A stretch of DNA of 64,000 nt, from contig NC_041010.1 of assembly GCF_004193775.1 (NCBI RefSeq), forward strand, positions 42,521,562 through 42,585,561, given 5' to 3'. Origin of the DNA: Glycine soja. Its lineage: Eukaryota > Streptophyta > Magnoliopsida > Fabales > Fabaceae. Every line of letters starts with the position of its first letter. Position 1 is the first letter of the stretch. The position numbers were made by a program, and so were the translations under genes. The notes beneath the pieces were generated by a model. It saw nothing but the letters and a program-made list of their open reading frames with translations. It did no database searches and was not told the origin of the DNA. Of the stretch, positions 42,513 to 54,000 are shown one piece after another.

Positions 42513-43560
42513 TTTTTTTTTCAACAATACAATCATTTGTAATAAAATAAAAGAGGCACCAGAAATGTCACAGTCACATACAAATCATAAATGTACTAGA
42601 AACCCAAGTACAAGTTGAGATGGTTATAGCCTATTTATAACAAGATGCATCATAAATACATTATAATCACCTCATCCCTTGTTTATAAATATTTTCTATC
42701 CCTCATAATTACCACATTGTGCCTACACTTGATTACGACATTAACTCCTTCAGTCACATTGTCATATTTCTCATACAGTGATCACCTATGATTGTGTGTG
42801 TTATCTTTCAAGACAAGTCCTCACATTCGAACATCACTGCACGGATGAGTAGCCAAACGAAATTCCCATGTTCCTCAACCAAGAACATGTATTGAACTTT
42901 ACAACTTGAATGACTTATAGCATGTTAACCGCAGCTCCCCTGAACTATATTGCATTTCTTCTAAGCCATAATGACCACACAATACCACACCAAATATACC
43001 TCCACTTTTTTGTTAGCATTCATTGAATGATGATTAAGGAAATGTTGATAGAAGTGCGTGCTTGGATCAGCAGGAGTGACCATGTTGAGGTCCATCCACA
43101 CATAACAATAAGACCACACTTTTGTTGCGGTATTACACATGAAAAAAACGTGAGATTGTCTCCTCCACACCATTGCAAAAAAGACATTTACCATCAATCT
43201 TATTTGTTAACAAATTTTGCTTCCTTCAATTCTCTCCTATCGGAAGTCTATTTCTAAACATCCTGCATAGAAAGATATTGATCTTGGGTGGAGTATTAAT
43301 CTTCCAAACCTCCTTGTAAATCTCATCACCTTCATTTGCAAAGACTCGATCATGAAGAGTTATGTATGTTGACTTCACCGAGTAATTACCACCTTGATCC
43401 ACCCTTCGTCTCCACATGTTCTCCTCACTCTATCAAGATCTTCATGTAACCTCTCTACTATCTCTCTTTCCCACTCAAATCATCCCTCCTCCATAACACC
43501 CTCCACTCCCACTCTTCCTCAACCCACTTACCCATATTTTCAAACAAAAGAGACTCAAAA
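42513..43560 (-). pseudogene. 5'-truncated LINE remnant with reverse-transcriptase-associated zinc-binding region
   Basis: Read on the minus strand, this segment encodes the C-terminal region that follows reverse transcriptase in plant L1-like LINEs. Visible pieces include GKWVEEEWEWRVLWRR (about 43530), GGNYSVKSTY, VWKINTPPKINIFLCRMF and RLPIGEN. A broken zinc-binding part follows (KCLFCNGVEET, then CNTATKVW with HVFF), and a tail with VKFNTCSWLRN lies near 42880. At least two frameshifts and several stops interrupt it, between 43230 and 43140 and again below 42960. A plus-strand T-run at 42513-42521 is likely the poly(A) tail. Upstream ORFs are absent, so it is a dead 5'-truncated copy. Confidence 0.72.
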
Positions 43561-44643
43561 TAAAAGTTTAAATTATTATTTAACAGATGATAAAGACTCA
43601 AATAAAATTTTTAATATATCAAAAACTTAAAATATTAAAAAAATTTATTAAAAATCTAAAATAAAATTTGATCATTAATTTATCAAGGAACTTAAACATA
43701 TTTAAGCAAAAAAAAAAAATACATCAAATTAATAAGTTAAAATTAAAAGTAAGATTTAAAAAATAAGTCAAACTCATTCAACAGAAAATCAATTTTAGTT
43801 CACCTAACCTATTTTCATAAACTTAAATATAAGCAAGGTTGTAAAGGACCCGACAAAAATTCATACCTAATTAACCCATGATTGTTGAGGTTGGGACTGT
43901 ATCTTTTGTTAATATCCAATTATATTGTGTTTTGATTTGAACACATGGTGCACTCGTATTGCATAAAACATATATTTTTAAAAACTGTCTCTTATATATA
44001 CACTTTATTATGCATTTTTTTTACATTACTATTTTAATAAACACTATAAAAAGGTAAATTAGTGTCAGTCAAAATCAACAATGCTAATAATGTAAAGTCA
44101 ATGTTAATAGCAAATTTAATGACAACAAATAGATGATCTCAATGTTGCTGCTACCATAGTCGACACTAATTTGTTTGTGTTGGTCAAAAGCAATGGACCT
44201 AAAAATAGAAGCGATCAGAATCACACAATCACTAATTTCTTGATTACTCGTCTATCTTAATATTGCAATGCACTTCAATAGATTACAATTTTTTTTTTAA
44301 ATTAGAATGTTTTAAAATGGTTTACTATTTTAAAAAATTAAATTATCTGAAACATAAGAAAATGAAGTATGACATATGATTATTTTTTGGTACAGATATG
44401 ACATGAGTTAATGTATCTCATATACAAACTATATAACCTATTTTGACATATCCGAAAAGGTTGAGTTTATAATGCAGCCAAAATAGTTTTACAAGTTTTT
44501 TATGTCTACTTGGTGGTCGAGGAGAATACATGAATTATTATAAATTTTTTGAAATTATTTTTTATTTTTACGAATTTTTTATTTTTACAAATTGTGTTGA
44601 TATTATGTATACTACATCAACCTTTTAACTTTTTCAGTTGTTG

Positions 44644-44684
<41 letters not shown>

Positions 44685-45927
44685 AATCACAAAGTATTCT
44701 CTCGTGTTGAATGTCTTTTTGAACCATTCATGAAACTAATCACCATTTGTAAGAGTTGTTTTATGACCGCAATTGATTTTTTTCTTCTAAAGATGTTATT
44801 ATGGACTATTGAATATGCATATGCATGGTCTATCTCTTTGATTATTCAATAATCTTTAGACACATTCTAAGTGAATTTGAAAGTTTGTCAGGTTTTTATA
44901 AGAAATAAAAAAAACCTGCAACTAGATGGACATATGTTTTAAGTTACTGGAATTGAGTTAACAAGATGGTTGCTCAGTTTCTGAGTAAAAAAATAAAATC
45001 TTATTGTCTATACTTCCATAAGTTCCATTCCATTTAATGTGGCGTACACATTCAAGTACATAATTTGTACACTAGTATATGTACATAATAAAACAATTAA
45101 TGTATGGAAACACATTGTTGTTAGATATACTACTGGACTGAGGGAAGCATCCTTGTTACAGGGTGTGTCAAATTTTTTATTCAATTTAAAAATGGCACTT
45201 AGTCAAAGCGACAAAAAACCCAGCTGCATTTAATGCACTGACAGAATTATATGCTACTAACAAGTAGTAGTTGCTATTCGTACAACAACTAATCAAGGGT
45301 CTCAATCAATCAGTTTTTAAAGTTTTGATTAATCGTGCATGCACAATTGAAATTTCCATATAAATTACTCACAATAGTCAAATTAGTGTTTGTTAAGAAT
45401 TGTCAACCAGTTAATTAAACACAGTCACCTTAAGGATTAGTCGCTGACTAGACCTGGTTTTAAGAATAAACCACTTGCGCAAGAAACAAAGCACATTAAT
45501 AAGCATAAACCTATATGTGTGCATAGATTCTCCCTAGTATTGCTTTCAAGCCACGTCTATGCCACCAAATTAGTAACACTAAGGAGGGATCTCTTAGACT
45601 TAACCTTCACTGACATTGGGATCTGTGAGTGTGACCTGGCTTATTTTTATTGTCATAGACTCCGCTGAATTTGCAGAGCACAGAGTATGCAAGCTTGGCA
45701 TAAAATCATGATTCGAGAATATAGAGAATTGATAGAATTTGGGTAAGATATTATTATATTTGTTTTTATGTTTCTTATTGGAAAACTTTAAAAAAATACA
45801 TGCGTCCTTTGACTCTTACACACCAAGAGTAATTTATTTTTTATTTCCATATTTTTTATACCTTTATTATAAAATCATAAAAACAAAATATTTGACTAAA
45901 TTTTAATATAAAATAATAACTTAATTA
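43561..45927. other. AT-rich intergenic DNA with a CACTA-like terminus
   Basis: No gene was seen. At 44042 the sequence CACTATAAAAAGG is followed by a short inverted pair, AAATTAGTGTC (44056-44066) and GACACTAATTT (about 44162-44172). This looks like the end of a small CACTA-like element or fragment. A (TA)n microsatellite occupies about 44646-44681. Confidence 0.4.
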
Positions 45928-46045
45928 AAAATATAATGTATATTTTTTTTGGATGTTACCAACATTCGAACTCAATCTCTTATGAAATTGTCTTACACCA
46001 ATTATCATATGAGCCAAGGATACCGGTAAAATATAATGTATATTT
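45928..46045 (-). mobile_element. Ultra-short SINE-like insertion, copy B, with perfect 18-bp duplication
   Basis: The body of 82 bp (45946-46027) lies between two identical 18-bp repeats, AAAATATAATGTATATTT, at 45928-45945 and 46028-46045. On the minus strand it starts near ACCGGTATCC, contains a box-A-like TTGGCTCATATG and a box-B-like GAGTTCGAATG, and ends in a run of A residues beside the repeat. It aligns with copy A at about 25.3 kb, at roughly four-fifths identity over about 60 bp. These are the hallmarks of target-primed retroposition of a tRNA-sized RNA. Confidence 0.75.
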
Positions 46046-47194
46046 AGTACTTGTAACAAATATAACCACTTAAATAAATTTAAATCTAACAGCAAATTTA
46101 TAAAATAAATCATTTATAAACTTATAAGTTTGGTACTTGCACTCGCTAAGATGTACTGTATATAAAAAGTGATATTAACACTAACTAGTATAGTAATCTT
46201 GTGAAGTAAAAAAAAAAGTGTGTATAGTAATTTGGTTAATATTTGTTATATATAATGATTTGTGTAGTATTGTACAAAATAATACAATTAGTTATATATA
46301 GTGATTTGTGGAATATGATATTTTTTAAAAAACTTAATATTAAATAACACATGTGATTGTAGGAGGCAAGTTGGATGGTAAGATATTTGTACCTGCACCT
46401 ATTCTCGCAATTTTTTATGGGATAAATACTTATATATGGACCCATACAGGCATACTCGTTCAGTGAGATTTTTTTTTTTACAATCATTCATCGGACTTAT
46501 ATTCAATTACCATCCCTAATTAAAAATAAATAAAAACTAAACAAAGACTTTGTGCATGATAGATGGACCACTAGGAAGAAGGCACTTGTGAAGAAAATCA
46601 AATACCAAAGCAGTGCTGAGCCCAGCAGATATTGGGTTCATTTGATTTAGTCAAATTTTCTAATGTTTGGAACGAAATCCAAGTGTTCAAAGTAGAGTCA
46701 TATATGTCAGAGGAAATAGAAAATGGGTTCATAAATAAGGCCTATGTTGGGTTTTTTGTGTTTTGCAACATTTCCAAGAAATAACTCATTAGCCCGACTA
46801 AATTTGAAATCATCCCTAGTAGAACTTCATGCAAAACCCTTTTTTTGCTGGCATATGATATCTCTTCACCATCTCTCTTGAATAGTTCGACCTACAAGTT
46901 TTCCTGTCACCATCTCTAAGTTTCTAATGCTTTTTGATATATATATATTATTTCAGCATCTATGATAATTGATAGAACTTCTAGGAAATGAGAAACATTT
47001 CTGTAATAGTTAGCCATTCACAATTAAGAGGGAATGGTAGGTTTTTTTTTTTTTCATCCCAAAGGAAGGATGGCAAAAGCACAACTTTTCAATGGATTTT
47101 TCTTCATTTATGCCCTTGCTGACCTTGTCTTGTATGATTTGGGTATAATTAACCAATTAATGGGCCATGGGTTGGTGGCTGAATAACGTGGGTA
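46046..47194. other. Intergenic DNA and presumed 3' region of the nickel-transporter gene
   Basis: No separate gene was recognised. The stretch nearest 47194 presumably contains the 3' untranslated region of the minus-strand gene. The small AT-rich open frames around 46240-46490 have no protein character. Confidence 0.4.
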
Positions 47195-48785
47195 CTAATA
47201 CAGGCTAAACCCAAAAAACTGGCTAGTGATGATGGCAAATCCGAGGGCTATTGCAACAAGAGAAGAAGCCCAAGTGAGTTTCTCAGTTATTCTAGGTACT
47301 CTATCTTTTAGTGCCTCGCTACATGAACCAATAAATACCGTATAGCTCCCCATTGCAACAACAGTTCCCAGTAAGAACATGATGAGAAATGCAGCACCAG
47401 CCAAGCGTGAAGGTAGAGCAAGGGCAGGCAACACCATCATCAATGCATCTGGTTCCAGTCCATGAACTATTCCAGTGGCAAAAGTAGCAAAACCAATCTT
47501 CTTCTTTCCTACAACAGGATTACTATCGCGTGATTCATAGACGCTAACATCACATTCACCATTTTCTAAGGCAACACACAGGATAGGCACTTCTGAAGCT
47601 TCCTTAATTCCCATAGCACCAATTACTAGCAGGGTAAGGCCAACCACACGGGTGCCCCAAGTTTGGATAATTTCAATGTGAAGTCGATCTTTTAAGAGCA
47701 AAAATATTAAGCCAAAGATAACTTGACCGGCATCATGGCCACAACCCCAAAGGGCTCCAACAGCAGCACTCTCCATTTGGGTTCGGCCAATTGACAATGG
47801 AGCCAAAGCTGCAAGGTGGTCAGGCCCTGATAGTGTGTGCAAGCAACCGGCAAAGAAACCAGTCCAAGCACTACTTAGAAGCTCAGTGCGGATTAGTTTT
47901 CCACCAACTGCTGCAGCAGCAGGGCCACTGGTCTTGGCAGCATTTTGAAACGTTGCAAAAGCTGCAGGAGCAAAAGCTGGTTGGATTAAGAGCAAAACAA
48001 GAGCAGAGAGTATTGCAAATGTTCGGGCTGTTATTGCCTGAGAAAAACACAGCAAATTATTATATTTTTGAAGCTTCACTGGAATGTTCAAACATCTAAG
48101 AGGCAATAACTGCGTGCATTGAGTCTATCTATATAATAGAAACCCTTGTAACCTTGAACCAAAAAATATCATGATTCATGAATATTTTTAATAATAATAG
48201 CATACCACATACGGCCATGTCCAACTCACCAGCTATTTCAACAGCGAAGAATTACTTACATGCATTATCAGGTTTCAACAAGAATGTTAATGATCTTTGA
48301 GAAACACGGCGAATAAAAAGCTAAGTTTGGTTATGATTCAATTGGAGGCCAGCAACAAAGAAACCGTATTACCAAAACAGAGCTGTAGTAGATTAAAAGT
48401 ATCATGAGTATCAAAACTGCTAGTACATAAGAAACGTAACAGGGCCTTAAGTTCCAAGTTTCAACATACATGCAACTTGAGATTATTATAAAATAATAGG
48501 AAATCCCGATTTGTTGGTAAGGTCCGAACTTGAAAGGCAAATAATTTTACAAAAGTAAGAGAGTAAGTTATCCCAAAAAGAGTAACATTAATAGAAAATG
48601 TTAGTAAAATAAAAGAGATTCCCAATAGAGCAATAGAAGATTGAAATGAGCATAATAAAATTGGTGGTTGATACATACCTTTGGTGGTTTTTGGAAATGA
48701 TTCGGAGTGAGCGGAGACGGAGAGGGGATAAGGGATGGTAGGGTTTTGGGAGGAGAATAGGATAATGGAGGGGGTGGGGTTTCAT
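47195..48785 (-). CDS. Chloroplast-targeted NiCoT/UreH-like (high-affinity nickel-transport family) membrane protein
   Basis: This is a multi-span membrane protein of the nickel/cobalt transporter superfamily. Plant members carry an N-terminal chloroplast transit peptide; their physiological substrate is not firmly known. The best phase-consistent model has two exons, 48785-48679 and 48095-47195 (335 residues plus stop). The intron donor is AAAG/GTATGT and the acceptor is CTCTTAG. A stronger-looking acceptor (TTTCTCAG before 48037) would break the frame with this donor unless a further exon exists, so the junction is uncertain. The first 35 codons are Pro/Leu/Arg-rich with almost no acid, like a transit peptide. 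Family signatures include HTLSGPDH, a variant of the HX4DH nickel motif; LWGCGHDAGQ; and GIVHGLEPDALMM. Five or six hydrophobic spans are visible. The upstream leader contains an (AAG)n tract. Confidence 0.82.
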
Positions 48786-51075
48786 GCTGGAAGAAATTGA
48801 GGTGAAGGAACAGCGCGTTGACGAGAATCTGGCGGAATCAAATCGAGGGAGAAGAGAAAAAAAAGGGTTTGATGAGATTAAGGGAAGAAGAAGAAGAAGA
48901 TAGAAGCATATCCATCATGGCTTCTATCGGAAATGAAGAGAAGAGAAGGCTTCATAATTGGATAAACTCTGTACTGTGCACAGAAACTTGTTTATTCGAG
49001 ACTCTACACCTTTTTCTCCCTTCTGCTACTTTAGTGCTCTTTCGTTACTAGTATATTTAACCTATTTTAACAAGTGATAAAGGATAATAGTAATATTTTT
49101 TTTTTGTTAATTTTTTTAAACAACCCGTAGCAATTAATCACACACTCAGCGAGACAGCGATAATAATGCTATTTAGTACTTAACATGTTTTAAATATTAA
49201 TAATGTTATTTAACACAAATGAATTCTTACGAGTGAGCTACAAAAGTAAAAATAAGTAAATATGGTTATGTTTGATCATATAAGATTTTAGTTTTTTTTT
49301 ATTAGTTAAAATTTTTATTTGATTATTTAATAAATAAGTTTTGTTTAATAATTTTTATGTAACTTTTAATATTTTTTAAAATACTAGTAACATTTTTAAA
49401 AATATTATTTTTTTATATTTTATTTTATTTTTATCTTTGATATATTTATTAATTTTTTTTTGTTATCTTTTTTAAATAAATCATGATATTATTTTTTTGT
49501 CATTTAATATTTTTTAAATACTTTACAAGCTAATATTATTAAACCCTTCGATAAGTTGATTTTTCAACTTCTTATTATTAACTAATTTTTCAATTTTCAA
49601 CTAATTTTTTAAATATTCTTTTTGCAACATAACCTATATATCAATAAAACTCATGTAAAAATATGTTGTTTATTTGCATATTTTTACTTCTACACTCTTA
49701 ACAAATTACATTTCTTTGTAATGTTTTTATTATAAAAAAAGCATTAAATAATATTTTTCTTTAAATATTTGTGAATATTAGAAGTTATCTTTTTTTCTCT
49801 CAAAAAATTTATTCATCATTCTATTTACGCCAAATATTCATCAATTCTAATTATCTAAAACTTTTGTCCAACTACATTTTTCTCTCTAAAAAGTTTAGAT
49901 ACGACACCTTACTGAAGAAATTTGTATTGGCTGACCTAGTATCTCGGTCCTTCGAGTACTTTTACTACGTGACCTGCTCAATAATTAAGTTGACGTGAAT
50001 CTTCAACAAACAACCAAAGAGGAGAGGTTATTACTGGAGGAATGATTATCTCGACTCTCATTTTATAAATTTTAATTTATTTATATATTTTATAAATATT
50101 AATTATATTTATGATTTAATTTATTTTTTAACTTTAGTCCTTCAAAGAAAATTCTTTAACTCCATCATTATCATATACTATCATTAACAAAATATAATTA
50201 TATAATTTCATATTAAAGCTTATATATATTTTTTATTAATATACTAATTTTAATTTTAATTTCTTTATAATTTTAATTTTATTTATGTTTTCTCAATATA
50301 TTGATATATTATAAAGTTGAAAATTATATTCATCCAATATGATTTTATGACTTAACATGTTAGGAAAGCTAACTAGTAATATTTTTTAATCACATATCAC
50401 ATTTTAATTTGAATAAAAAAGAGACATAAAATAAAATAACAAACTTTAATTTATTTATAAAAATAATATAGAATAATATAAAAAATATTATGAAATCATA
50501 ACTTTTTTTTAAACGAAAATTAGACTCTTTTTAGTTGTAGGTCCAATATCATTGCACCTTTAAACGACGTTTAAGACCTGAATAGAAACATATAATACAT
50601 CGATCTCATCAACTCATGTAAATTCCTCTAACTTAATGATCAAAGTGTTATTGCAAGTATCATCTTCATTCTAGATTGAATACTAGCAAAACATGAAGTA
50701 GCATGAGAAGATTATACGCATAGGAGAAGTAGCTTGGAAGTTGAAAGATACATAATTCAAGTCTAATTTATTTGGAAGAAGAAAAGATGTTGACAAAATT
50801 ATAGTCATTTATGGACAATATGAATATTATTTGAATTTAAAATTAAATTTCCCAATTATATTTATCTTATGGAATTGGAGGCAATGAGAAACAGTGTGGC
50901 ATAACGGAAAAACAAAAATGCGCCACGTCAGCAGGGAAATGGATTAGCAAGAAAGAAGTGGTGTCTCTGGTTGCTGCTTCAAAACAAGCTACTACTATAC
51001 TATATCTGCTCTCCTCTCCTTGCTGCTAGTAAATGCTAATCCACTTTCTCCTCTCTCTCTCTTCCTTCTTCATCC
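48786..51075. promoter_or_regulatory. Divergent intergenic region between the nickel-transporter gene and MRL1
   Basis: The two genes point away from each other, so both promoters lie in these 2.3 kb. Near the nickel-transporter start is a leader with (AAG) repeats (about 48885-48902). Near MRL1, GCCACGTCAG (about 50922-50931) contains an ACGT core, and a CT-rich patch (51009-51066) abuts the ATG. The middle (49.1-50.9 kb) is very AT-rich and shows no gene. No convincing TATA box stands out for either gene. Confidence 0.5.
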
Positions 51076-54000
51076 ATGGAAGTTAACCTCTCTCTCAACC
51101 ACCACCGCGCCCTCACTCTAACCACCTCCCGCACTCCCTCCCTCTCCGCTCTCCGCACACACTTCCTCGGTTCCACACACACTCTCCGCCCTCCTCCTCC
51201 GACGCCACTCTCTCTTCGCTCCAGAAACAGAAACAAACGCAACAACAACAACAACAACAACAACAACAGCAACTTAGGTCTTCTTCGCTTCCAATCCCCG
51301 CGCTTCGTCTTCAAGGCCTCCTTCCATTCCCACTCCGTCATCGTCGTTGTTATCGTCGTCACTCTCTCCGCCGTTTCCTGGCTCCACTTCACTCTCAACA
51401 AGAAAAAAAATAAGACCACTCTTAACCACCAGGTCATCCAATTTCACTAATTCACTTCTTTTAAATTTACTTGTATCAATTTGTTTGGAAATTATTCAGC
51501 TTAGATTATTTAGATGCATTATTTAGTGATATTGATAAGCTGCTAAAATGTCGCTGTCAAAGTTCCTTGTCTTCGTAAATTGATTGCTTCTATTCTCTTT
51601 CTATAATTAGATACACTTCTTTTATTGTCTTTTAGATAGAGTATTTCTGCTGCGAAAAAATGTAATTTGTTAATTGATTGCGTGTATTCTGTTTCTATAA
51701 TTAGCACCTTCCTGACTTCTTTTTTTACAAACAAATACAGAGACGGGGACATGCGAAATTTGCGTTATCATCGCAAGGATTTAATGTTGGGAACCGGATC
51801 ATTGATAGGGAGATTCTTGGTTATACAGAATTTCAAAGGGAAAAAAACACACTGACTGAGATTGGCAAGTTGAAGGATCACCATGGGGAAGACTTCCGTG
51901 TCTTTGAGGACAACGAAATCCACATTCCGTTTTTGAAATCATCAGTGGTGCAAGAAGTGGCCCTTGCCGCCACCGAGACTTCGGAGTCGCCATCTTCTTC
52001 TGTTCTTGACTCTGGTGCCAATAATAATAATAATAAGGATAATAATGGTTCCAAGGTATTGGATGAGGCTTTTTTATCTGTGCCTTTCTCACCAAGTTCA
52101 TTACAACCTCTAGAGTTTGCTGAGGAAATGGCTATACAAGTGGAAGAAAGTCAAGATAAAGTTGACTCTGATGATGAGTTGCCTTTGAATATGGTTGAAT
52201 CTGAACATACTGCTTCTTCTGTTTCTGTAAACAATGCACTGACAACAGTCGATGAACATACTAAAGAAAAAATTGAACTTGGTGCTATCGACAATGATAT
52301 CCTTTTTGGTGAATCAGTTAGGGAAGGGCTGTACATGTTTTATGAGGTTAACAAGCCTGCAACCAGATCCATGACACCACTTAGTAGTTTAAAGTCATTA
52401 TCTCCCCGTGCTTCTTTTATGAATAAAAAAGGATTGGCCTCAGTGATGGGAAATGGCGCACTAAAAGGATCAGGGTTATCTACAGATATTCCTCTACAAA
52501 GTGCAGGTAATTACATGAAAGAAAATGCATTATCATATCATTTCATCCATGTTATAATTGGTCAAATCTTTACATAGTATCATGATGAACTGTCCAAAAT
52601 ATAAAGAAAACTTCTATGTAAACCGTGTTTATTGATTCAGAACATGTCAAAGGAGCAGTTAAAATTTCCAGTCATAATAAAGAAGGCTACCCTCCACAAC
52701 ATGTGAGTAAAAACTTGAGGAAAGGTGGCATCTCTTTAAGAGAAATGGAAAGGAACAGTATGGATCACAACAGTAAAAATTTTTTGCCTCTGAATGCTCA
52801 CTCGATCAACGTGCATGTTGATCAGACAAATGGTCAATTCAGGGTGCATGATGGTCCAAAAATGGATCCTTCAGAGCTTCTAAGCAAATATAATAATTTG
52901 CTAAAAGTTGAAAGGTAATTTGCTAACCTGATCTGCCTCCTATGAGCACTGATAAACAGAATCTTGTTAATTTATGAGAATACTACTAGCTGGAATTTTA
53001 GACATGAAACAAATTTGCTTTCAATGAAACAATGAGGTGAAACTCCTCCCTTCACCTCTTTCTTATTTGTTGACTATATCATGATCATGATGCCCATCTG
53101 ACCTACTTTTACTATTACTTTTAAGCTTGAGGAGCTTATCCCAAAGTACATTGATTTTGTTAGGTTACATGAATGTGTAGAATTGCTTAAAGATATGGAA
53201 ACAAAGGGTTTATTAGACATGACTAAGGTACATGCGTCTTTCTGGCTGTTACTTGATATTCTGTTCTTCAATATTATGTTTTTCTTACATGCCTATTTTC
53301 TGGTTATAGGTTTATCATGCTAAGTTTTTTAACATCTGCAAGAAACGAAAGGCTGTCAAAGAAGCTTTTGATTTCATTAGGCTCATTCCAAATCCAATGC
53401 TGAGTACATTTAATATGCTTATGTCAGTGTGTGCAAGCTCCCAAGATTCAGAAGGTAAATATCCTGGTTAGTTACCCTCTAAAATGTTCCTTCTTTGTCA
53501 TCTTTTCAGTTCATGGCATTTGTATTGTGTATTCAGGGGCTTTTCAGGTTTTGCAGCTTCTTAAGGATGCTCGACTAGAACCTGATTGCAAACTTTATAC
53601 CACTCTGATATTAACTTGTGCAAAGAGTGGGAAAGTTGATCTAATGTTTGAAGTACAATATCTCTCTTCAACTCACCATAGCATGATATTATTAAATGTA
53701 ATATTTTTGTAAATTCCGTATCCATTAAAAATGTTAATCTGTATGCTCAGGTGTTTCACAAGATGGTTAATTCTGGAGTGGAACCTAATGTTCATACCTA
53801 TGGAGCACTTATTGATGGTTGTGCTAGAGCTGGGCAAGTGGCTAAAGCATTTGGTGCTTATGGAATTATGAGGTCAAAGGTACAATTATTGCAAAATGTA
53901 TTTCTAAAGAACTATATTCACAGTGGTATGAGTTGAGTTCCTCCCAGTTTTTTAATTGTACATGCTGATGTGATGTTTAATGCAGTAGAATGTGAAGCCA

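Noticed and set aside
47791..48099. A 102-codon plus-strand open frame
   Set aside because: It lies antisense to the NiCoT-like coding exon, which has clear family motifs on the minus strand.
51036..51437. A 133-codon minus-strand open frame with a Leu run
   Set aside because: It lies antisense to MRL1 exon 1; the Leu run is the complement of the (AAC)n repeat.
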